NCBI RefSeq assembly: GCF_029029525.1
Contig: NZ_JAKJSC010000002.1
Span: 62,001 to 126,000, forward strand
Length of the DNA stretch: 64,000 bases
Direction: 5' to 3'
Source: Labilibaculum sp. DW002
Lineage (GTDB): Bacteria > Bacteroidota > Bacteroidia > Bacteroidales > Marinifilaceae
The notes below the pieces were generated by a model. It searched no databases. It was not told where the DNA came from and saw nothing but the letters and a program-made list of their open reading frames with translations. Below are positions 52,853 through 60,984 of this stretch, one piece after another. The first letter of the stretch is position 1. The number at the start of each line of letters is the position of its first letter. The position numbers and the translations under genes are program-made.

Positions 52853-54136
52853 ATGAATAAGAAAGGATGTTTAATTGTGATGCTAATTTCGATTACGAGT
52901 TTCGCATTTGGGCAAGTTAATTTTGAAGATTACTTTGAGAATAAAACTTTGCGAGTTGATTACCTAATGGGTGGAAGTGCAAAAGATCAAACGGTATTTA
53001 TCAAAGAATTAAAAGAAGAACCGTTTTGGGGAGGTAGTAAAACGAACCTGATTGATCAATTTGGCTTTGGAACATTTAAATTCAAATTAATTGATGCAGA
53101 AACTAAAGTTTTGCTGTATTCTAAAGGTTTTAACTCATTGTTTCAGGAATGGCAAACAACAGCAGAAGCCAAGGAGTTAAAAAGGGCTTTTTATCAAGTA
53201 AATGTGATGCCTTTTCCTAAGAGACCTGTTTTATTCGTTTTAGAATCGAGAAAATGGAATGGGGAAATGGAACAAATATTCGAGTATGAAATTGATCCAT
53301 CTAATTATTTTATTGGTAAAGAAAAGCCAAATACTATCGTATCAAATCGTGTAATGGGAGAAGGAGATCCTGCGACAAGTGTCGATGTTGCATTTATTGC
53401 AGAAGGATATACTCAGGAGGAAATGGGTAAATTTAGAGCTGATGTGAAACGAATTGCAGGCTACTTGTTTGATGTGCCTCCATTTAAACATTATCAGAAT
53501 AATTTTAATATTTACGCTCTGGAAGCGATTTCGGAAGAGTCGGGCACAGATGTTCCTGGTGAGAATATTTACAAGAATACTGCGGTTAATACTACCTTTT
53601 ACACTTTTGATATTGATCGGTACTTAACAACATTTGATATTAAAACGATGCATGATATTGCAGCTAATGTGCCTTACGATCATATTTTTGTTTTAATTAA
53701 TACAGAAAAATATGGTGGGGCAGGAATCTATAATTACTACACCTCATGTTCCTCTGATCATAAATTGTCAAGAGAAGTAGCAAGTCATGAATTTGGACAT
53801 GGTTTTGTTGGTTTGGCTGACGAATATTATACTTCTGAAGTGGCTTACGAAGATTTCTACAATTTGGAAATTGAGCCTTGGGAACCGAATTTAACAACCT
53901 TAGTTGATTTTGATAAAAAGTGGAAGCGAATGTTGAATGATTCAATTCCAATTCCAACACCTAGAACTGAAGAATACAATGATAAAGTTGGTCTATTCGA
54001 AGGCGGTGGCTATATGAGTAAAGGGATATATTCTCCTGTACGAGATTGTAAAATGAAATCGAATAACAAAGATGAATTTTGTCCGGTTTGTGAAGAGGCC
54101 GCAGAAAAGATGATTTTATTTCAGATTGGAAAATAA
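52853..54136 (+). CDS. exported M64-family (IgA-peptidase-like) metallopeptidase
   Basis: 427 residues. Signal peptide GCLIVMLISITSFAFGQ. An N-terminal beta-rich domain (to ~160) is followed by the M64 catalytic domain: VDVAFIAEGYTQEEM, KHYQNNFNIYALEAISEESG, then the zinc site HEFGHGFVGLADEY (His312, Glu313, His316, with a distal Asp/Glu) and a C-terminal CKMKSNNKDEFCPVCEEA segment with possible disulfides or metal. Family M64 includes Clostridium ramosum IgA peptidase; most bacterial members have unknown substrates. No T9SS sorting domain is seen. Single gene with its own terminator. Confidence 0.88.
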   Translation: MNKKGCLIVMLISITSFAFGQVNFEDYFENKTLRVDYLMGGSAKDQTVFIKELKEEPFWGGSKTNLIDQFGFGTFKFKLIDAETKVLLYSKGFNSLFQEWQTTAEAKELKRAFYQVNVMPFPKRPVLFVLESRKWNGEMEQIFEYEIDPSNYFIGKEKPNTIVSNRVMGEGDPATSVDVAFIAEGYTQEEMGKFRADVKRIAGYLFDVPPFKHYQNNFNIYALEAISEESGTDVPGENIYKNTAVNTTFYTFDIDRYLTTFDIKTMHDIAANVPYDHIFVLINTEKYGGAGIYNYYTSCSSDHKLSREVASHEFGHGFVGLADEYYTSEVAYEDFYNLEIEPWEPNLTTLVDFDKKWKRMLNDSIPIPTPRTEEYNDKVGLFEGGGYMSKGIYSPVRDCKMKSNNKDEFCPVCEEAAEKMILFQIGK

Positions 54137-54159
54137 ATTAAGCTTTTGTTAAGGAATAT

Positions 54160-54194
54160 AAAAAATGCGCTTCAATTTGAAGCGCATTTTTTTT
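54160..54194. terminator. bidirectional terminator
   Basis: Stem AAAATGCGCTTC/GAAGCGCATTTT with eight T on the plus side and five A before it. It lies between the M64 gene (+) and the DUF6249-like gene (-). Confidence 0.92.
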
Positions 54195-54207
54195 AAGAGG
54201 AACATGA

Positions 54208-54543
54208 TTATTTGTCGTCTTCTTGTTTTTTTGCCATTCCGTAGAATATTAAAAGAGCAACTCCTCCAAATAAAAAGATCATTGAAAAGTAAGACACTTC
54301 CTCGTTTAGACCGGTGTAGGCGTCTAAAATATTTCCAATAAGAATTCCAATAGCCAGTCCAATAAGAAGAACTCCATATTTCAAACTCTCTAGAGTGCTG
54401 CACTTTTTATCTCCTACTAAAGTGCTAAGATCCATACCTTTTTCGATTAAGGCTTTTCTTTCTTTATGGCGATGTACTAAAAATACGATTAATGGTATAA
54501 TGCCAAATACTGAAATGATTGCTACTACTCCTGTTATATCCAT
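54208..54543 (-). CDS. DUF6249-like small membrane protein, probable ECF-sigma target
   Basis: 111 residues from the ATG at 54541-54543; the frame extends 22 codons upstream without sense. Three membrane segments: ITGVVAIISVFGIIPLIVFL, YGVLLIGLAIGILIGNI and FSMIFLFGGVALLIFYGMA. After the first is a charged segment RHKERKALIEKGMDL, the pattern of the Bacteroidota DUF6249 group. It starts just after a copy of the same ECF-type promoter found in front of the divergent sigma gene. Small membrane proteins of this kind often sit beside ECF sigma operons; the role is unknown. Confidence 0.72.
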   Translation of the reverse strand: MDITGVVAIISVFGIIPLIVFLVHRHKERKALIEKGMDLSTLVGDKKCSTLESLKYGVLLIGLAIGILIGNILDAYTGLNEEVSYFSMIFLFGGVALLIFYGMAKKQEDDK

Positions 54544-54615
54544 CTTATGGGTTTTTTGATTAAAATGATTTTTTTTTTCGAAACTAAATCGTCTTACTGA
54601 TTTTTGCATTCAACT

Positions 54616-54646
54616 TTAGGACGCGGCCTGTTTCAATCAGGTTACA
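54616..54646 (-). promoter_or_regulatory. ECF-type promoter of the DUF6249-like gene
   Basis: Minus strand: TGTAACC (54640-54646), exactly 16 nt, CGTCCTAA (54616-54623). It has the same -35 and nearly the same -10 as the sigma gene promoter, with one extra C. The start would be ~54610, ~65 nt before the ATG. Confidence 0.68.
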
Positions 54647-54754
54647 CATTTTTTAAGAAAATTTTAACGCTTTAATTTATCTTGGTTGAAATGAATGCCT
54701 TAACTTGCCATTAATGAACTTTAAATTAAAATTTATTGAAAAATAGATTTAAGC

Positions 54755-54784
54755 TGTAACCGATTGATGTGCGAGTGCGTCTAA
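54755..54784 (+). promoter_or_regulatory. ECF-type (autoregulatory) promoter of the sigma gene
   Basis: TGTAACC (54755-54761), exactly 16 nt, CGTCTAA (54778-54784). AAC in the -35 box and CGTC in the -10 box are the general marks of ECF promoters. The start would be ~54790, giving a ~115-nt leader before the ATG at 54905. Confidence 0.72.
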
Positions 54785-54904
54785 GTATTAGACAACTTAT
54801 TTAAGGAGTGAAAAAAAGTTATACAGAACGCAACATTATCATTCTAATGACTGTCTTTTTAAATGAGGATGAAATATTTACAAGAATAGAAGCATGTATT
54901 ATCT

Positions 54905-55480
54905 ATGAAATTTCGAAATGATACTTATTATTTAGCCAAGATCAAGGAAGGAGATCCAGGTGCGTATGCATTTCTTGTAAACAAGCATAAGAAGATGGCC
55001 TTTAATATTGCATTGCAATTGATGGGAAATCGAGAAGATGCAGAGGAGGTTGCTCAGGATGCTTTTCTAAAAGCTTATCAGGCCTTAGATAAGTACAAAG
55101 GAGATTCGAAATTTTCAACATGGATTTATCGAATCATATACAATACAGCAATTTCTCGTCTTCGGAAAAAAAAACTTGATGTAAGTTCTATTGATGAAGA
55201 TTTTTCAGTTTCTGTTAATGTAAAATCCACTCAGTCTGCCTTGAAAGATTTGCAGGCAGTGGAACGAAAAAAGTATCTTAGAGAAGCATTAAAAAGAATA
55301 AATGGTGATGATTGTAGTTTAATTACACTGTTTTATTTAGAAGAAAATTCGGTTGAAGAGATTTGTTCTATTACAGGATTAAATGCTTCAAATGTAAAAG
55401 TAAAATTGCATCGGGCACGAAAAAAGCTTTATGCTGAGTTAGAAAAAGTATTGCAGGGAGAATTAAAAACGATATTATAG
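54905..55480 (+). CDS. RNA polymerase ECF sigma factor (sigma-70 family)
   Basis: 191 residues with the two ECF domains. Sigma-70 region 2 (residues ~20-90) has YAFLVNKHKKMAFNIALQLM, GNREDAEEVAQDAFLKAYQAL and FSTWIYRIIYNTAIS. Region 4 (~120-180) has LRRAL-like REALKRINGDDCSLITLFYL and the helix-turn-helix VEEICSITGLNASNVKVKLH followed by RARKKLY. It directs polymerase to the TGTAACC-N16-CGTCTAA type of promoter (inference from its own leader and the divergent gene). A membrane protein gene starting 23 nt later is a probable anti-sigma factor. Confidence 0.94.
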   Translation: MKFRNDTYYLAKIKEGDPGAYAFLVNKHKKMAFNIALQLMGNREDAEEVAQDAFLKAYQALDKYKGDSKFSTWIYRIIYNTAISRLRKKKLDVSSIDEDFSVSVNVKSTQSALKDLQAVERKKYLREALKRINGDDCSLITLFYLEENSVEEICSITGLNASNVKVKLHRARKKLYAELEKVLQGELKTIL

Positions 55481-55503
55481 ATTTCGTAAGAAAAACACAC
55501 AAG

Positions 55504-55929
55504 ATGAATAAAAAAGAAGATATCTATAAGGATGATTTCATCAAAGAACTTGTAAAGGATGTTGAGTTGGAGGAAACTTCGGATCAATTTACGAATCAGG
55601 TGATGGATCAGGTGATGCAAGATTGGCTTGCAAAACCAATTGAAATGAATAAGCCAATTTCGAGGAATCGTTGGATGTGGATCGCAAGTCTGATATTTTT
55701 GGCAGTTATTATTCTGCTTGGAACAGATGTGCATAAATTGATCAGTGCAAGCGAACATCCCTTTTTAAACCAGTTGGACGCAATGTTTTTACATCCAATT
55801 AATTTGATTTTGAATCAGGTTCTGCAAAGTTTAATAAAACTTCCAGTATTGGTTTATATTGTTGCAGTAGCATTTGGGTTTTTAGCAGCTTTCGATCGGG
55901 TTGTTAATAAATTGGTACACTATAGGTAA
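55504..55929 (+). CDS. probable membrane anti-sigma factor, non-canonical
   Basis: 141 residues. The N-terminal ~50 residues are cytoplasmic, acidic and helical (IYKDDFIKELVKDVELEE, FTNQVMDQVMQDWL). One clear membrane segment (WMWIASLIFLAVIILLGTDV) is followed by a periplasmic stretch and a second hydrophobic helix near the end (LPVLVYIVAVAFGFLAAFD). There is no zinc motif (HxxxCxxC) of ZAS anti-sigma factors and no similarity to FecR. Its place right behind the ECF sigma gene and its topology support an anti-sigma role, which is inference. Confidence 0.6.
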   Translation: MNKKEDIYKDDFIKELVKDVELEETSDQFTNQVMDQVMQDWLAKPIEMNKPISRNRWMWIASLIFLAVIILLGTDVHKLISASEHPFLNQLDAMFLHPINLILNQVLQSLIKLPVLVYIVAVAFGFLAAFDRVVNKLVHYR

Positions 55930-55983
55930 AAGCAAACACAGTTGGTATTGCACCAACACCCATTAATATTTGATTTTTTTAAT

Positions 55984-56015
55984 AAAAAAAACCGCACTGT
56001 AAAGTGCGGTTTTTA
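55984..56015. terminator. bidirectional terminator
   Basis: 8-bp GC-rich stem ACCGCACT/AGTGCGGT, loop GTAA, A tract before and T tract after. It lies between the sigma operon (+) and the DUF3127 gene (-). Confidence 0.9.
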
Positions 56016-56021
56016 TATTTT

Positions 56022-56390
56022 CTAGAAAGGAAGATCATCTTCTTCAGGAGCTGGAGGCATATCAGCCGCATTGAATTCTGGCATTTCAGCAGCAGCTGCC
56101 GCTTGCATTTTTTCAATTCTCCAAGCTTCTAAGTTTGAGAAATAGTTTGTTTTTCCATCTTTTTCCCACTTTCTTCCTCTGATATTGAAAGAAACCTTAA
56201 TGTTTTCGTTAACAGAAACAGTCTCTAATAAATCACAACGATCTTGAGTCAACTGAAATTTAATGAAATCATTCCAATCAGAGTTTCTTTCATTTTCAAC
56301 TTCAATAACAAATTCTCTTTTTTTGAATCTATCGTTTATTTGCTGAGTATCCTCCTTAAGGATAACCTTACCGTTAATTTCAAAGTTCAT
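56022..56390 (-). CDS. DUF3127 protein with SSB-like acidic C-terminus
   Basis: 122 residues. The N-terminal ~85 residues form an OB-like beta domain (NFEINGKVILKEDTQQIND, KKREFVIEVENERNS, KVSFNIRGRKWEKDGKTNYF), the DUF3127 family. An Ala/Pro-rich linker follows, and the last residues are EEDDLPF. Single-stranded DNA-binding proteins end in D-D-D-I/L-P-F, the hook for SSB partner proteins, so this protein probably binds nucleic acid or recruits the same partners. The exact function is not established. 22 nt upstream is a cyclophilin gene on the same strand. Confidence 0.85.
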   Translation of the reverse strand: MNFEINGKVILKEDTQQINDRFKKREFVIEVENERNSDWNDFIKFQLTQDRCDLLETVSVNENIKVSFNIRGRKWEKDGKTNYFSNLEAWRIEKMQAAAAAEMPEFNAADMPPAPEEDDLPF

Positions 56391-56412
56391 AATCTTCTTG
56401 TATATTTTGTAC

Positions 56413-56850
56413 TTAAGCTTTTATAATTACAATTTTATCAATGCTATCTCCAGCGCGAATTGCATCAATTACTTCTAATCCTTCAACAACCTTACCAAAG
56501 CAAGTGTGTTGACGATCCAGGTGTGATGTATTTTCGCGGCCATGGCAAATGAAAAATTGAGATCCACCAGTATTTCTTCCAGCGTGAGCCATTGAAAGAA
56601 CACCTCTGTCATGGAATTGGTTACCACCAGTTAATTCACATTTGATAGTATGACCAGGGCCACCAGCACCAGTTCCATCAGGACATCCACCTTGAATAAC
56701 AAAATTTGGAATTACGCGATGAAAAGTTAATCCATCATAAAATCCTTTTTCTGAAAGAGTAACAAAATTTTGAACTGTAGTTGGTGCATCTTGTTCGAAG
56801 AATTCCACCTTCATTAAACCTTTTTCGGTATGAATTTCAGCGTGCATCAT
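56413..56850 (-). CDS. cyclophilin-type peptidyl-prolyl cis-trans isomerase
   Basis: 145 residues, a short cytoplasmic bacterial cyclophilin (PpiB type). Shows FVTLSEKGFYDGLTFHRVIPNFVIQGGCPDG, read in parts: FHRVIPNFVIQGG is the active-site strand with the catalytic Arg. GVLSMAHAGRNTGGSQFFIC and HTCFGKVVEGLEVIDAI complete the family pattern. Catalyses proline isomerisation during folding. Two ATGs are in tandem at the start; either may be used. Confidence 0.95.
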   Translation of the reverse strand: MMHAEIHTEKGLMKVEFFEQDAPTTVQNFVTLSEKGFYDGLTFHRVIPNFVIQGGCPDGTGAGGPGHTIKCELTGGNQFHDRGVLSMAHAGRNTGGSQFFICHGRENTSHLDRQHTCFGKVVEGLEVIDAIRAGDSIDKIVIIKA

Positions 56851-57159
56851 TTTATTTATTTTTAATTATTTCAATTTGATGTAGAATGGAAATGTTCTCG
56901 TATCCCATTTTATTATTTTTTTTCCTAATGCAATTGAAAATACTCATAATACACTGATATATAGTATTTTTGAGAATGTTTATTAATTGATTTCAGGAAA
57001 AGAGATTTTAAATTTACAACATTGCTTCTGCAAGTGCAAAAGTATGCAAATCTAAAAAAAGAATCTTAGTCAAAAAAGAAAAAAACAACCCCTTTTAGAA
57101 TTATCTAAAAGGGGTTGTTGTATTTAATGTATTGTTCTAATTAATATTAGTACAATCAA
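56851..57159. other. intergenic region upstream of the cyclophilin gene
   Basis: 309 nt. It contains the minus-strand terminator of the FKBP pair (57077-57119) and an AT-rich stretch with the inverted repeat AAAATACT (56937-56944) and AGTATTTT (56963-56970). No ORF or consensus promoter was recognised. Confidence 0.5.
57077..57119 (-). terminator. terminator after the FKBP genes
   Basis: 14-bp stem CAACCCCTTTTAGA/TCTAAAAGGGGTTG with loop ATTA. On the minus strand a T run follows. It lies 40 nt beyond the end of the lipoprotein FKBP gene. Confidence 0.93.
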
Positions 57160-57861
57160 TTAGTTTTTCTTCTCGTCTTTTACGATTTCCAATAACTCAA
57201 CTTCGAAAATTAAAGTTTCATTAGCTTTGATATCTGCACCTGCTCCACGAGGACCATATGCTAATGCTGAAGGAATATAAAGTTCCCACTTAGAACCAAC
57301 AGGCATCAATTGTAAAGCTTCAGTCCATCCTTTAATTACACGAGTAGGCATGAATGTAACAGGCTTACCTCCTTTGTAAGAAGAATCGAATTCTTTACCA
57401 TCGATAGTAGTTCCTTTGTAGTGTACAGATACTTTATCAGTAGCAAGAGGTTTAGCACCGTCACCTTCGTTGATGATACGGTATTGTAACCCACTAGCAG
57501 TAACAACGATACCTTCTTTCGATTTGTTTTCTTCTAAGAATTTCTGACCTTTTGCAAGATTTTCTTTTCCAACTTTTTCCTGAATACCACGAATGTAGTC
57601 GTTAATTACTTTTTGTCCATCTTGAGGAGTAATTAACAAGCTATCTTTATCTAAAGCAGAATACATTGCTGCAAGAAGAACTTCATCGTTTAATTCAGTT
57701 AATCCGCTACGCTCTAAGTTCATTCCAAAACTAGCACCAATGCTATAGCTTACAGAATCAATTTCGTTAGTAACTGCAACATTTTTATTTCTTTCTTGAG
57801 TACAAGAAGCAAGAGTGATTAGTCCAAGACCAAAGGCAAGAGTTAATACTTTTAATTTCAT
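57160..57861 (-). CDS. lipoprotein FKBP-type peptidyl-prolyl isomerase
   Basis: 233 residues. Lipoprotein signal LTLAFGLGLITLASC, lipobox Cys at position 20. FKBP N-terminal dimerisation helices (DSVSYSIGASFGMNLERSG, KVINDYIRGIQEKVG) lead into a C-terminal FKBP domain: VSVHYKGTTIDGKEFDSSY, FMPTRVIKGWTEALQLM, PSALAYGPRGAGADIKANE and TLIFEVELLEI. FkpA/Mip-like, in the periplasm or outer membrane. It lies 27 nt after its cytoplasmic paralogue, with which it is probably co-transcribed. Confidence 0.95.
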   Translation of the reverse strand: MKLKVLTLAFGLGLITLASCTQERNKNVAVTNEIDSVSYSIGASFGMNLERSGLTELNDEVLLAAMYSALDKDSLLITPQDGQKVINDYIRGIQEKVGKENLAKGQKFLEENKSKEGIVVTASGLQYRIINEGDGAKPLATDKVSVHYKGTTIDGKEFDSSYKGGKPVTFMPTRVIKGWTEALQLMPVGSKWELYIPSALAYGPRGAGADIKANETLIFEVELLEIVKDEKKN

Positions 57862-57888
57862 CTTAATATTTTATTAGGGTTATTAATA

Positions 57889-58491
57889 TTATACGATTTC
57901 AAGAAGTTCAACTTCAAAAATAAGAGTTGTGTGTGGACCAATTAGGTTACCAGCACCTTGTGCACCATATGCAAGGTTCGAAGGAATAACTAGTTTCCAC
58001 TTAGAACCAAGAGGCATTAGTTGAAGAGCTTCAACCCATCCTGCAATAACTCCATTTACCGGGAATGTAGCAGGTTCTCCACGATCTACAGAGCTATCGA
58101 AAACAGTTCCGTTAATTAATGTTCCGTGGTAGTGACATTTAACACTATCAGTTGCTTTAGGCTTATCACCATTTCCTTCTGTGATAATTTGGTACTGAAG
58201 ACCACTTTCTAATGTAACAACACCTTCATTTTTCTTGTTTTCTTCTAAAAATGCTTGTCCTTCGCCCACAGCCTTCTCAGCTTGCTCTTCTTGCATTTTT
58301 CCGAAAAACTCTTGCAATATAGCGTTAGCTTCTTCTGGAGAAACCTCTGGCATTTTACCATTAAAAGCTGCATCAAGAGCTTCAACAAAAGGTTCAGCAT
58401 TTAAAGTTTTAACACCTGATGTAATTAAATTACTTGCAATGCTTAAACCAAGGCAATAACTTACCTTATCTTGTTCTTCAGTATACTTCAT
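57889..58491 (-). CDS. FKBP-type peptidyl-prolyl isomerase without signal peptide
   Basis: 200 residues. Same layout as the neighbouring lipoprotein: N-terminal helical FKBP_N region (DKVSYCLGLSIASNLITSG, NAILQEFFGKMQEEQ) and C-terminal FKBP domain (VKCHYHGTLINGTVFDSS, FPVNGVIAGWVEALQLM, PSNLAYGAQGAGNLIGPHT, LIFEVELLEIV). No signal peptide, so probably cytoplasmic. The two genes are tandem paralogues sent to different compartments. Confidence 0.93.
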   Translation of the reverse strand: MKYTEEQDKVSYCLGLSIASNLITSGVKTLNAEPFVEALDAAFNGKMPEVSPEEANAILQEFFGKMQEEQAEKAVGEGQAFLEENKKNEGVVTLESGLQYQIITEGNGDKPKATDSVKCHYHGTLINGTVFDSSVDRGEPATFPVNGVIAGWVEALQLMPLGSKWKLVIPSNLAYGAQGAGNLIGPHTTLIFEVELLEIV

Positions 58492-58638
58492 TACGGTAAT
58501 CTATAGTTTATTTATAATGATTTCTGTTTGTTTATGATCACTAAAGTCATAAGAATCGTCTAAGGTAAAACTTTTCTGCTAGAATATCGAAAATCGTATT
58601 GATATTAACCTTTTTTTGCATTTTGTTGGAAAAGGTGA

Positions 58639-59334
58639 TTACAGCAGATTTTTTGCTTCGTTGGTGTCTAATTTTGTCGTCCTTAGCATTTGTCTTTTCC
58701 CTGGAGGTCCTGGAAGGCGTTTTACTTTAAAACCGGTAGCTCTTAAGGCTTGTTTTACAATTCCTTTTGTGCAATAGGTTGTTAGTATCGCATTCGAATT
58801 TAAATATTGATGTATGTTTCCAAATACATCTTCTGTCCAGAGTGTTGGTTGAATATCAGGTGCAAAAGCATCGAAGTAAACCAAATCGTATTTTCCGGGG
58901 AAGTTAAATTCTCGAAGATCTCCTTGCAATTTATTGAGTACAAAATTATCGGTTATTTTCACCTCTTGATTCCATTCAACACGGTGTAACTTCTCAAAAA
59001 TCGAGACATCGGAATTGGGAATTTGTTTTGTATAGTTCAAGTGCTTTATCTCATCTTGATTGATTGGATAAAGTTCAATGGAATGATAGACGACTTGTTT
59101 GTTTTGTTTTTCAGCCTCAAGTAAGGTTAAAAAGCAGTTTAAGCCAGTTCCAAAGCCAATTTCGAGAATGTGAATTACTTCTTTTTCGCAATAATTATAA
59201 CCTGCGTTAATATATACATGCATTGCCTCTTGAATAGCTCCATGAGTTGAATGATAGTGCTCATTTAGTTCAGGTACAAATAATGTATGTGAGCCATCTT
59301 CTGTAATTTTCAGCTCTCTATTTAATTTTTTCAT
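58639..59334 (-). CDS. mnmD: tRNA wobble-uridine methyltransferase (MnmD/MnmC N-domain type)
   Basis: 231 residues, a stand-alone version of the methyltransferase half of MnmC. Motifs: DGSHTLFVPELNEHYHSTHG at the start, SAM site ILEIGFGTGLNCFLTL, YDLVYFDAFAPDIQPTLWT (family signature DAFAP), LTTYCTKGIVKQALRATGF and the end KRLPGPPGKRQML. It methylates the amino group of nm5s2U in tRNA to give mnm5s2U. The oxidoreductase domain of full MnmC is absent, as usual for Bacteroidota. It overlaps the end of the MATE gene by 17 nt on the same strand. Confidence 0.92.
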   Translation of the reverse strand: MKKLNRELKITEDGSHTLFVPELNEHYHSTHGAIQEAMHVYINAGYNYCEKEVIHILEIGFGTGLNCFLTLLEAEKQNKQVVYHSIELYPINQDEIKHLNYTKQIPNSDVSIFEKLHRVEWNQEVKITDNFVLNKLQGDLREFNFPGKYDLVYFDAFAPDIQPTLWTEDVFGNIHQYLNSNAILTTYCTKGIVKQALRATGFKVKRLPGPPGKRQMLRTTKLDTNEAKNLL

Positions 59335-60826
59335 TTTTAAGCGGGCTAATGATGATACTTGTTTGGCGTAATCGACAAGGAATTAATCGAATCCAGAATC
59401 GTTGAAAAGGAAGTGGATCTTTGTTTTCGGGATGTTTGTATAGTAAAATCACAAACCATAAAAACAAAATACTTCCTTTAAGGATACTCGTGATTGTAAT
59501 TCCCCACCAAACACCAGTTACAGAAACAGAATCAGCTGAGATCCAGTTTTGAAATTCTGGCAGGTAATCAACCAAAGAGTAGCTAAATAAAAAGGCAAAA
59601 GGAATTCTTAACACATTCCCAACGATGCCAATTATGGCAGGAGGAATTGCACGACCAACACCGTTAAATGCTCCAGTTGCTGTAATTTCAATGCTCATGA
59701 ATACTTGTGAAAAACTAAGTATAATGAGGTAAACAATTCCCATTTGAACAACATCTTGCTCACCACTGTTTATGAACAAACTAAAAATATGATCGCCAAC
59801 AAAAAGGAATAAACTAGTGCTAATAATTCCAATAAATCCGGCAATTCCTAATGTAATGAAAAATCCTTTTTGTATACGGCCCCATTTATTCGCACCAAAA
59901 TTTTGACCTGTAAATGTACCTAAGGCTGTAGAGAAACCAGAGGCGGTCATCCATGAAAGAGCTTCTATTTGTGCTCCTATGGATTGAACTGAAAAAGGAA
60001 TAGAATTGCCTTCTGCTATGTCGTTCATTACTCTGGCGAGAATCATTGCGAAAAGTGCGAAACAAACCGATTGCAATGCAACAGGACCACCAACTTTTAG
60101 AATTGGTGTCACGAATTCTTTTTGAATTTTACCCAAATAATTCTTGATTTGCAAAGGATTTTCCTTGATGTGCAAGAAGTAGATGAATACAAGAAAAACG
60201 CATATTTGTGAAATTACAGTTGCAATTCCAGCCCCTTCGGCTCCCATGCTAGGAATGCTACCCCAACCAAATATCAATATAGGATCCAAAATCATGTTAA
60301 TGATAAGGCCAAATGCGTTAACCCAGAAAGGAATTTTTGTATTGCCAATACCGTTGTAAATCCCAGACATGGTAATGTTGGAATAGGTGAAAGGCATTCC
60401 GATGGCAATAATTCGTAGGTATTTTAAAGCTGTACCATTTACCAGTTCGCTCTGGATGTTGAAAAGACTAATAATTGGTTCTGCAAATACCCATACCGAA
60501 ATTGCAAAGGCGATGGATATTACAAAGGACAGGCTGAATGCATTTTTTGCGAAAGACCTGGCTTTTTCGATATTTTTACTTCCAATGGATTGGGATATTC
60601 CAACTTCAACTCCAATTTTTGTGATAAACATTAAGGATGCACCGAACCAAACTAGGTACAAAGCCATTCCTACAGCACTTACCGTTTGACTACCAACTTG
60701 ACCTAGCCAAGCCATGTCGGTCATGTTGTATGCCATTTGTACAAAGGAGGTTGCTATAATTGGAATAGCAAGCTTTACTATTTGTGAGAAAATATTCCCA
60801 CTTGTAAGATCTTTAATTTGGTTCAC
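59318..60826 (-). CDS. MATE-family efflux transporter (second)
   Basis: 502 residues from a GTG at 60824-60826, with 12 membrane segments. The start NQIKDLTSGNIFSQIVKLAI and the helix FVQMAYNMTDMAWLGQVGSQ match the DinF/NorM side of the family, with GPVALQSVCFALFAMILARV opening the second half. The substrate is unknown. It overlaps mnmD by 17 nt, so the two are co-transcribed with the transporter first. It is only distantly similar to the MATE at 35592-37034 and lacks its leader. Confidence 0.9.
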   Translation of the reverse strand: MNQIKDLTSGNIFSQIVKLAIPIIATSFVQMAYNMTDMAWLGQVGSQTVSAVGMALYLVWFGASLMFITKIGVEVGISQSIGSKNIEKARSFAKNAFSLSFVISIAFAISVWVFAEPIISLFNIQSELVNGTALKYLRIIAIGMPFTYSNITMSGIYNGIGNTKIPFWVNAFGLIINMILDPILIFGWGSIPSMGAEGAGIATVISQICVFLVFIYFLHIKENPLQIKNYLGKIQKEFVTPILKVGGPVALQSVCFALFAMILARVMNDIAEGNSIPFSVQSIGAQIEALSWMTASGFSTALGTFTGQNFGANKWGRIQKGFFITLGIAGFIGIISTSLFLFVGDHIFSLFINSGEQDVVQMGIVYLIILSFSQVFMSIEITATGAFNGVGRAIPPAIIGIVGNVLRIPFAFLFSYSLVDYLPEFQNWISADSVSVTGVWWGITITSILKGSILFLWFVILLYKHPENKDPLPFQRFWIRLIPCRLRQTSIIISPLKNEKIK

Positions 60827-60984
60827 TTTAACTATTTTAGATACAAGAGGTGTTGGTTTATTCCCTATTTTCGCAATTGTAATTGAATTGGTTCGTTTCC
60901 TTTGTAAAACGTAGAAAGAGCTTGTAAAATTACAAAAATTGAATTGATAAAATTGACGAGTGCTTAAATATTTGCTTTTTTAGA

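Larger units (their letters stand above)
54544..54904. other. divergent region with two ECF-type promoters
   Basis: 361 nt between the DUF6249-like (-) and sigma (+) genes. Each side has TGTAACC, 16 nt, then CGTC(C)TAA (listed separately). The middle ~110 nt between the two -35 boxes show no further motif. Confidence 0.7.

Noticed and set aside
55429-55758. 109-residue minus-strand ORF over the sigma/anti-sigma junction
   Set aside because: Overlaps two well-placed genes, is rich in Cys/His/Ile from reverse reading of AT-rich codons, and has no promoter.
58534-58563. CGTCTAA at 58557 as another ECF promoter
   Set aside because: No TGTAACC-like box lies ~16 nt upstream, and no plus-strand gene follows.
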